A DNA stretch of 64,000 bases from Mesorhizobium loti. GTDB lineage: Bacteria > Pseudomonadota > Alphaproteobacteria > Rhizobiales > Rhizobiaceae. Below are positions 57,254 to 64,000 of this stretch, one piece after another (the first letter of the stretch is position 1; each line of letters starts with the position of its first letter). A program made the position numbers and the translations under genes. The DNA lies in the NCBI RefSeq assembly GCF_001510895.1, contig NZ_LPWA01000109.1, positions 216,285-280,284 of the forward strand. Reading direction: 5' to 3'. The notes under the pieces were generated by a model. The model did not search any database. It was given only the letters and a program-made list of their open reading frames with translations, and had not been told where the DNA came from.

Positions 57254-58177
57254 TCAGACGCCCCACAGCACGTCACGGACCGCCGCCGGCCAGGCCTCGA
57301 CGTCCGGTCCATGATGGCGGAACAGCGCCAGCGCCACGCGCTCCAGCCCGAAGCCGACGCAGGCCGAATGGCAGAGCTCCCCGTCGGCGAACTTCAGGCC
57401 CCAGGTCCGGCCAAAATGATCCTGGTGATAGTTGAAGCTCAAACAGGCTGTCGGCTTCTCGATGCTGGTCACCGGGATCAGCAGCTCGAACTTCAAGCCC
57501 TGGTCTCGCTGATTGTTGGCCATCATCTTGCCGCCGCGGCCAAAGAACGGATCGTTGGCGAGATCGACCTCGCAGGGCAGGTCGAGCGACTCGATCATCG
57601 CCTTGCCGCGCTTCAGCCAGCTTTCACGGAACGAGCGCACCTGCTCGGCCGTGCCGATCTTGACGAATTCGCGCATGCGGAAGAGCTGCATGCGCGCCGG
57701 GTCCTTCGACGGCTCGTGGCGGAAGCAGTAGGAGGAGAGTTCGAAAAGCAGGCCCTGCGCCGGCACCGGGCCGCGCGCGGCGACGGTGGGATAGAGCGGA
57801 TAGCAAGCCGCCGGCGTCAGCGCGACATCCGTCGCCTTCTGCAGCTCCGTCCAGTCCCCGCCATCCGCCATCATGCCGAGCAGTTGCGCATGCTCGCGCT
57901 CGCCGCCCATGAAGGAATGCACGCAGCCGGCAAGCTGTGGAAAGCTCTTCATGTAGCCGCTCTTCTCAAGCGTCGCTCGGCTCATGCCCGGCGGAAAATG
58001 GATGCGGGTGGCCTTGTCGGGTGCGCCGAGCCGGGTGACGAGACGCTCGAACCGCTCGATCACGTCCTCGAATGCGCCCGAACGGCCGTAGAGCCCGTCG
58101 ATGCCGGATTCGAACAGGATGCCGTTCTCGAACAGGCTGTCGAGCAGCGACTTGGCGTCGAATGTCTTGGCGTCCAT
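57254..58177 (-). CDS. Amino acid:[carrier protein] ligase (class II aaRS-like)
   Basis: 307 residues, a seryl-tRNA-synthetase-like catalytic core without a tRNA-binding domain. Class II motif 2 is FRHEPSKDPARMQLFRMREF and motif 3 is GFGLERVALALF. Cysteines and a glutamate suited to zinc binding are present (LAGCVHSF, FRHEPS, CHSACVGFG). Homologues characterised in Bradyrhizobium and Agrobacterium load glycine or alanine onto the phosphopantetheine arm of a dedicated carrier protein instead of tRNA. The carrier gene is two genes upstream in the same operon. The physiological product of the pathway is, to my knowledge, unknown. Confidence 0.93.
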   Translation of the reverse strand: MDAKTFDAKSLLDSLFENGILFESGIDGLYGRSGAFEDVIERFERLVTRLGAPDKATRIHFPPGMSRATLEKSGYMKSFPQLAGCVHSFMGGEREHAQLLGMMADGGDWTELQKATDVALTPAACYPLYPTVAARGPVPAQGLLFELSSYCFRHEPSKDPARMQLFRMREFVKIGTAEQVRSFRESWLKRGKAMIESLDLPCEVDLANDPFFGRGGKMMANNQRDQGLKFELLIPVTSIEKPTACLSFNYHQDHFGRTWGLKFADGELCHSACVGFGLERVALALFRHHGPDVEAWPAAVRDVLWGV

Positions 58178-58178
58178 C

Positions 58179-59383
58179 TCAGCCCCCCAGGCCGGTGTCG
58201 AAGCGGCTCATCAGCATGAGCGTCGCGGTATTGGAAAGGATGCGGTCGTTGGAGATCATCACCGGCGCCGAAGTCACATCGCGCAGGTGCCGTCCGACGC
58301 TGAACGGGGTGCCGTTCTTGTAGCCGAGGATGCCGTTGACCAGCATGGCGAGACGCACCACGCGCCCGCCTTTTCGCTGGCCGCGACCTTCAGCGCGTTG
58401 ATCTCGGCGGCGAAGCCGATCGAAGACAGCGCGTCGTCGTCGCCCGTGGCCGCTTCGAAGCGGCGGATGGCCGCGGCCAGGTGCCCTTTCATCTCCTGCA
58501 AGAGAGCGGCCGCCTCGGCCAGCCTCAGTGCGCCCGGCGGCATGGCGTCTGGCTGCTTGCGCGCCGCCGCCTTGACGAAAGCCTGCGCCCGGTTGAAGGC
58601 GTCGGCGGCGATGCCGAACCAGGTCGCCGCCCAGAAAATGTGCGAGCTGGCCAGCATCGACTGCGCCGCGATCTCGGAGAACGGCTTCGGAAATATCTGC
58701 GCCGCGTCACCCGTGGCGACCAGATGAAAGCCGTCCGAGCAGGTGCCGCGCATGCCGAGCGTATCCCACACCGATGTGCGGTCCAGCGTGCGGTTGGCGT
58801 CGGCCGGGATCACAACCATCACCTGATCGGAGCTTGCCGCATCCGGAGCGCGCCGCGCGGTGGCGAGAATGGCGTCGGCATAGTTGCCGTAGGAGATGAC
58901 GGTGGCTTCCTTGGTCAGCGCGAAGCGCCCGCCGGCGACCTCAACCGCGCAGATCGAATTGCGCAAATTGCCGCCGATGCCGGCCTCCGTCGTCGCCGAA
59001 GCCATCAGAAGCTGCTCGTCGGCAATGCGCCGCATATAGGCTCGGTGCCAGTCGCTGGCGCCGCCATGAGTGACGAAGCTCAACGTCTTGATCTGGTGCA
59101 TGGCGTAGATCATCGCGCTCGAGCCGCAGGCCTGGCCGAGCTGGACAATGAGGTCGGCGATTTGCATCGTGCCGAGCCCCTCGCCGCCATGCTCGATCGG
59201 GATCGCCACGCCGAGCAGGCGCTCGCGCTTCAGCGCCTCGATCGTTTCGGCCGGGAAGCGGCCTTCCTTGTCGACGGGGTCGGCATGGCTGGCAGCGATC
59301 TCGGCGACGCGGCGCATGCGTTCGGTCGCGGCTTCCACCGCCTCCGTGACCGAAGCGGTGTCGATTTTCCTCAACACGTTCAT
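58179..59383 (-). CDS. Acyl-CoA dehydrogenase-like flavoprotein, one frameshift near C terminus
   Basis: From ATG 59383 the protein has the acyl-CoA dehydrogenase fold: N-terminal helices, the FAD-contacting SATTEAGIGGNLRNSICAVE region, and a C-terminal helical bundle. The first frame ends in nonsense after NALKVAASEKAG. One base added near 58366 continues with VVRLAMLVNGILGYKNGTPF to the stop at 58179, giving 401 residues. In the operon it probably oxidises the carrier-bound aminoacyl group, by analogy with dehydrogenases that act on carrier-tethered proline. It begins 4 bp after the carrier protein gene. Confidence 0.87.
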
Positions 59384-59387
59384 GGCG

Positions 59388-59633
59388 CTACGCCGCCTTG
59401 CGCGTCAGCTGCGAAACGGCGTCCGCGATGTTGGCGAGCGAAGCGAAGGTGCGCCGCGTCAGCATCGTCTCGGGGAATTCGATGTCGAACTCCTCTTCGA
59501 GCGCCAGCATCATCTGCACCGAGGCGAAGGAAGTCAGCCCCGCGTCGTAGAGATTGGCGTCGTCGGCGAGCGCGCCGAAATTCACCGGAATCATCGGATG
59601 CTGCTCGAGCAGCGAGCGAATATGGTCGATCAT
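59388..59633 (-). CDS. Acyl/aminoacyl carrier protein
   Basis: 81 residues from ATG 59633 (MIDHIRSLLEQHPMIPVNFG). The four-helix carrier fold is evident, with the phosphopantetheine serine in DAGLTSFASVQMML (Ser about residue 37). It heads the operon and is the expected acceptor of the amino acid activated by the ligase at 57254-58177. No dedicated phosphopantetheinyl transferase gene is in the window. Confidence 0.92.
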   Translation of the reverse strand: MIDHIRSLLEQHPMIPVNFGALADDANLYDAGLTSFASVQMMLALEEEFDIEFPETMLTRRTFASLANIADAVSQLTRKAA

Positions 59634-60084
59634 GGATGGCCCCACCCTGGTCTTGTTCAGGCGGGGAACATCGCAGAGGCAGAGCAACCGTTGCGTTAAC
59701 GGCGCCGGGCAGTTTCAACCATGCCTAAGGATCGGTAATGCGCCGTGATGCAATTTTATAGGCACTCGCAGGCAATGTCTGCTTTCTGGCAGTGGAACAG
59801 TCGATCCTTACGATCGAGATAAAGTGACTGCGGCCATTCGGTTTTCGGTGTCGGCCACTCGCATGTCGATTTGTGACGCCGGTACCGGGAAGTGATCGGG
59901 CCCGCCGGGATTCGGCCTTATTTTAAGCAATTCTAATGGAAAGCAGACTTGGTTGGGGTACACTCCCGGCTTGAAGCGCGTCGTGTTCGAACCGCCTTTT
60001 GTGAGGCGCTCCACTGTCTTGTTTTTAAGCATGTGGCAAACGCGGGGCATTCTTGGGCGACATGTTCTGGAAACGGTTGCGCCA
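59634..60084. other. Divergent promoter region of carrier-protein operon and LuxR-type regulator
   Basis: About 450 bp between divergent genes. The regulator frame is open back to 59953, but the conserved domain starts near 60085. A tataaaat stretch lies at 59750-59760 on the minus strand. No gene or repeat recognised. The arrangement suggests that the regulator controls the operon. Confidence 0.45.
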
Positions 60085-62746
60085 ATGCTGCTCGAGCGAG
60101 AGGGACCTCTCAAAACTTTGCTGGCAACCGCGGCCAGTGCCGCCGAGGGTCGGGGCGGCATCGTGCTGCTCGAAGGCGAGGCCGGGATAGGCAAGACTGC
60201 GCTGCTGCAGGAATTCACCGAGCGCACGGGCGAAGGCTGTCGGGTGCTGTGGGGCTGGTGCGAGGCGCTTTTCACACCGCGTCCGCTCGGACCCCTGCAG
60301 GACATGGCGCGGGCGCTCGACCCCGAGGTCGCAGCGCTGCTCGACCAGGGGGCCGCGCCCGAGCGGCTCTTTCCCGCGCTCCTTGATGCGCTTCAGCACC
60401 GGTTAGGAACCACAGTACTCGTTTTCGAGGACGTGCACTGGGCCGACAATGCGACGCTCGACCTCATCCGATATCTCGGCCGTCGCATTTCCGTGCTTCG
60501 CGCAATGTTGGTACTGAGTGCACGCAGCGACGAGTTGGTCGCCGACCATCCGCTCACGCATGTAAGAGGCGACCTGCCGGCGGCATCGCTGGCCCGCATC
60601 GCGCTGAAGCCGCTTTCGCCCCAGGCGGTCACGACACTGGCCGAACCTTCGGGCCGCGCCGGCGCCGATCTTTACCAGATCACCGGGGGCAATCCGTTTT
60701 TCGTCTCCGAGCTTCTGGCGAGCAGCGAGGCGGAGCCGGGGCACATTCCCGATTCCATCCGCGACGCCGTGTGGTCGCGTCTGTCGCGCCTGACGGACGG
60801 CGAGCGCGAGGTGCTGGAGATGATGAGCATAGAGCCTGGCAGCGTGGAACCATGGCTGATCCGCGCCCTTCTCGGCGCCGAGGTCGACGCTGTCGTGGAC
60901 CGCTGCGTGGCTCGCGGATTGCTGCGACGGGACGCTCAAGGCGCCCTCACCTTCCGCCACGAGCTAGCCAGGCAGGCGACGCTCGAGCGGCTGTCGCCCA
61001 GCCTTCAGCGGTCGCTTCATGCCAAGGCAGAGGCAGCGATGGCAGGCTTTCCGGCGGCTCAGGCCGGCGCCCAGCTGGCACGCCGGGTGCATCACGCCGC
61101 CGCCGCCGACGACGGCGCCCGCGTCTCGAACTTGCGCCGCAGGCCGCGGCGCAGGCTGCGCGCCTAGGCGCGCATCGCGAAGCCGCATCGCATCTGGCGA
61201 CCGCGCTTAAATACATCGCGCAAGCGCCGCAGGCCAAGGCCGCCCAGCTCTGCGAATCCTGGGCCTACGAAGCCGGGCTGGCACTGCAGGTCTATGACAC
61301 GATCATCGAAGCGCGGCATAGCGCCATTCAGCTCTGGCGCGAGCTTGGGCGACCCGACAAGGTCAGCCTGAACCTGCGCAACCTTTCCAGGCTGCATTGG
61401 CGCCGCGGCGAGGGCGAGCAGGCGGAGCATTTTGCCAACGAGGCGGTGCGCGAGGTGGAAAACCTGCCGCCCGGGCCGGAACTGGCGATGGCCTACAGCA
61501 CTTGCTCGCAGCTGCACATGCTGCACTACCGCTTCGACGAGGCGATTGAGTGGGGCCTGCGCGCGATCACCCTGGCCGACAGGCTGGGCGAGGTCGAGAC
61601 GCGCGTCCATGCCTTGAACAATGTCGGCACCTCGCTTTTGTTCGACGACCGCCCAGGCGGTCGCGAACGGATGGAGGAAAGCCTGGCGCTCGCGCTCGAG
61701 CGTGGATTCCACGACCATGCGGCGCGGGCCTACACCAACTATGCCGAATATGCGGTAGTGTCCAAGGACTTCGCGCTCGCCGAGCGGCTGCTCTCCGAAG
61801 GCATCGTGTTCGCCGCCCGGCATGACCTCGATTCGCCGGCGCAGTATCTGCTCGGCCGGCAGGCGCAGCTTCGTATGGAACAGAGCCGCTTTCGCGACGC
61901 CGAGACAATAGCGCAGGGCGTGATGAAACTGGAACGCCTGCCGGTGGTCATGCACCTGCCCGCGCTCACCGTGCTTGGCAGGGTGCGCGTGCGGCTGGGC
62001 GAACCCGGCGGCCCTGCCCTGCTCCAGCAGGCACTGGAGGAGGGACTGCGACCGGCGAGCTGCAACGCATCGTGCCGGTCCGTATGGCGCTGACTGAGGC
62101 CGCCTGGCTTGCCGGGGACCGCGCGGCCGGCCACGAGCAGCTGACGGCGCTGGCGGCGATGGACCTCGCCAATTTCCGCCCTTCCGATCTCGGCGAACTG
62201 GCTGTCTGGTGGCGACGATGCGGGATGGAGGAGCCGCTACCGGCGCCGACGACACGCATTCCGTGGCGGCGCGCGGTCGAACTTGGCGGCGATCCGTTGA
62301 CGGCGGCCAGGGAATGGGAGCGCCTGGGCCTTCCCTACGAGGCGGCGCTTGCGCTGATGCAGGTGCGGGGTGCCGATGCCGCGATGGCGTTGACGAGCGC
62401 CGTGACAAGGCTGGAGGCGATCGAGGCGCGTCCCGCCGCGATGCTGGCGCGCAAGCTGGCGCAGCGCCTGGGCATCGCCGGCCGGCTGCCGAAGATGCGC
62501 CGGGGTCCGTACACGGCCGCCCGCCAGCACCCGCTCGGCCTGACGCAGCACGAGCAGCAGGTGCTGGCGCTGATCGCGGAGGGCAAGAGCAACAAGGAGG
62601 TTGCCCGGACCCTGTCGCGATCGCCGCGCACGATCGAGCACCAGGTTTCATCGGTGCTCGGCAAGTTCAACGCCGCCAACCGGATGGAAGTGCTGCTACG
62701 GCTGCGCGGCGAGCCGTGGCTGCTCCCCACCGTCGCCGCGCCCTGA
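60085..62746 (+). CDS. Large LuxR-family regulator with AAA-type ATPase domain (LAL/MalT-like), two frameshifts
   Basis: The N-terminal AAA domain has Walker A LLEGEAGIGKTALLQEF and Walker B TVLVFEDVHWADNATLDLI; a TPR-like middle part follows; the C-terminal LuxR helix-turn-helix is LTQHEQQVLALIAEGKSNKE with SPRTIEHQVSSVLGKFNAAN. Three frames are used. Near 61124 one base restores DDGARV to LELAPQAAAQAARLG, and near 62050 one base restores EEGL to ATGELQRIVPVRMAL. With both, the gene has 887 residues, typical of such regulators. They sense metabolites by their TPR region. It is divergent from the carrier-protein operon, its likely target. Confidence 0.85.
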
Positions 62747-62890
62747 CCCAGCGAAATTAGGAAGGCGACAGCCGAAATTTGGGTGATCGTACCGATGTGC
62801 GCGAAGACGGTGGCGCGTAGGCTCAAGTCAGCTGATATCCCAGGCAGGCCGCCTGTCCGGGAGTTCGCTGAACCGAAGGGAGAGATAGCG

Positions 62891-63292
62891 ATGACCAGAC
62901 GTTTTAGCGCATTTGCATTTGCGCTGCTCGCTGCCACGGGTGGCGCGGCGGCATCGGAACTGGCACCGGGCAGCGGCCACAGCATCCAGCTCGGCAGCTT
63001 CAGCGGCGCCGTCTATTACACGGTCGAGCAGGACGGCTACCGGGTCGTCGCGACCATGGCTTCCGGGGCCGAGCAGCAGCCGGTCCGCGTCGTCTCCACG
63101 CTCGCACCGGGCCAGCGCATGATGATCTCCGTGCCGCAGGCCGTCGGCCAACCGTCGATCGATTTCGAAATATTGCGTGACGGCAAGGCACTGCTCGTCA
63201 GCGACCCGAACCTCGTTCCGGCCACCGCCGCGGAGAACGATCTGACGCTGGATAGCGCGGAGCCGGTCAAGACGTCTGCCACCGCGCCCTGA
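62891..63292 (+). CDS. Secreted hypothetical protein
   Basis: 133 residues from ATG 62891 (GGGAGA upstream). A clear Sec signal peptide, MTRRFSAFAFALLAATGGAA with cleavage after ASE or AAA, is followed by a small beta-rich domain (SIQLGSFSGAVYYTVEQDGY, RVVSTLAPGQRMMISVPQ). No cysteine or metal-binding motif. Periplasmic, function unknown. The next gene encodes a periplasmic cytochrome c on the same strand. Confidence 0.7.
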   Translation: MTRRFSAFAFALLAATGGAAASELAPGSGHSIQLGSFSGAVYYTVEQDGYRVVATMASGAEQQPVRVVSTLAPGQRMMISVPQAVGQPSIDFEILRDGKALLVSDPNLVPATAAENDLTLDSAEPVKTSATAP

Positions 63293-63400
63293 ATCGGGCC
63301 GGTTGGAACGTGCGGGGGCGCTCATTCCGTTGCACTGGGGGCAAAGCAAAGAGCGAAGCGGCGCAGCAGGCCCCCGCTGTCGCCATTGGATGACAGACAA

Positions 63401-63808
63401 ATGGGTAGCTTGCCGCAGACGGTTGTCCTGGCTTCCGCTGTCCTGAGTCTCGCGGCGGGCGCGGGCACGGCGGGGCAGGATGCCGCCGGAAAGTTCTACA
63501 GGGTCGTCGACGGCAAGGCCGACGCGCGGACCTATGACGGTTTCAGGCGTTACCATGCGGGCTGCGACCGCTGCCACGGCCCCGACGGCGTGGGGTCGAC
63601 CTTCGCGCCGTCCCTGGTCAGCCGACTGCCCGACATCGAAGCCTTCCGGCGCGCCGTGCTCAGTGGCCGTGCCGACGGCGGCTCGGTGATGAAAGGGTTC
63701 GCCGGCGATCCCAACTTCGCACCCTATGTGGACGAAATCTATGCCTATCTGCAGGCCCGCACCGACGGCGCGCTTGGCCGCGGGCGGCCCGGCAGACTGC
63801 AGCCGTAG
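63401..63808 (+). CDS. Periplasmic c-type cytochrome
   Basis: About 135 residues from ATG 63401 with a signal-like N terminus (VVLASAVLSLAAGAGTAG). Heme attachment motif CDRCHG in RRYHAGCDRCHGPDGVGSTF, and a likely axial methionine in GSVMKGF. The surrounding pattern resembles cytochromes that accept electrons from PQQ-dependent alcohol dehydrogenases, but no such dehydrogenase gene is within the window, so the partner is open. Confidence 0.85.
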   Translation: MGSLPQTVVLASAVLSLAAGAGTAGQDAAGKFYRVVDGKADARTYDGFRRYHAGCDRCHGPDGVGSTFAPSLVSRLPDIEAFRRAVLSGRADGGSVMKGFAGDPNFAPYVDEIYAYLQARTDGALGRGRPGRLQP

Positions 63809-63893
63809 AAAGCCCTGGTGCGCCAGCTTCAAGCCAGATCGATGGCGATGTCTTTCGGCGCAACTGCCGCGCCCCCCGACGCGGCAACGCGGA

Positions 63894-64000
63894 CTATGCC
63901 GCCAAGGCGCCCGACTTCTTCGCCGTCCAGGTGGCGATGTAGTCCATCAGGCCGGGGTTGAGGCAGTCATAGGGTTCGAGCCCGATCGACTTCAGCTGGG
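63894..64000 (-). CDS. C-terminal end of an unrecognised gene (cut by window edge)
   Basis: The last 34 codons of a minus-strand frame: QLKSIGLEPYDCLNPG, MDYIATWTAKKSGALAA, then TAG at 63894. Codon use is GC3-rich like the neighbours, so it is probably real. Too short to identify. Confidence 0.4.
   Translation of the reverse strand, partial: QLKSIGLEPYDCLNPGLMDYIATWTAKKSGALAA

Noticed and set aside
63401..63808. Cytochrome of a methanol dehydrogenase system
   Set aside because: The motif context is compatible, but no PQQ-dependent dehydrogenase or accessory gene is visible in the window, so the specific assignment is withheld.

Overview
The window is GC-rich chromosomal DNA from an alphaproteobacterium of the Rhizobiales, most like Mesorhizobium or a close relative. 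This rests on gene content read directly: ExoP/ExoF/ExoY-type polysaccharide genes, a GlxA-type regulator beside a class-III aminotransferase, an amino acid:[carrier protein] ligase with its carrier protein and a DUF1839 protein, and short hairpin-forming intergenic repeats of a kind common in Mesorhizobium. No rRNA gene, phage, insertion sequence or CRISPR array was seen. The only tRNA gene found is that for selenocysteine.

Layout. (1) 1-5.8 kb: GlxA/AraC regulator, aminotransferase, an FAD oxidoreductase with a damaged nucleotide-binding motif, a Crp/Fnr regulator and a membrane protein. (2) 6.3-36 kb: a surface-polysaccharide and type I secretion island. The plus strand carries a Wzz/BY-kinase, a NusG-like antiterminator, an NTase-thymidylate kinase fusion, a glycosyltransferase, an export protein, a type I secretion ABC transporter and its adaptor, a sulfotransferase, a flippase, and two large repeat-rich proteins that are the obvious secretion substrates (the second is an RTX protein with a purple-acid-phosphatase-like domain). 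The minus strand carries an O-antigen polymerase, a P-loop kinase, a beta-helix protein, a PqqD-HprK fusion, a nucleotidyltransferase and a very small protein with an RR leader. An ExoY-type sugar transferase, an unrecognised protein and a LuxR regulator close the island. (3) 37-40.2 kb: a Rieske/FAD reductase, then truncated GNAT and LysR genes abutting dispersed repeats. (4) 40.2-51.5 kb: a complete selenocysteine and formate-dehydrogenase locus: fdoG (in-frame UGA with a SECIS-like hairpin), fdoH, fdoI, fdhE, selA, a Sel1-repeat gene, selB and selC on one strand, with selD divergent. selC lies inside the 3' end of the selB reading frame. (5) 51.9-59.6 kb: a tightly packed operon of carrier protein, acyl-CoA dehydrogenase, amino acid:[carrier protein] ligase, DUF1839 protein, GH2 glycosidase and a double alpha/beta hydrolase. 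It diverges from a large LuxR-type ATPase regulator. (6) 62.9-64 kb: two small secreted proteins, one a c-type cytochrome, and the end of an unrecognised gene.

The two most attractive poorly described systems are the carrier-protein operon of region 5 and the PqqD-HprK / nucleotidyltransferase / RR-leader peptide set of region 2.

A caveat runs through the annotation. Six genes can each be restored to full length by adding back only one or two bases (eight single-base losses in all), and a seventh shows a compensated minus/plus pair. This looks more like uncorrected sequencing indels than mass gene decay, so frameshifted genes are listed as CDS with the shift noted.
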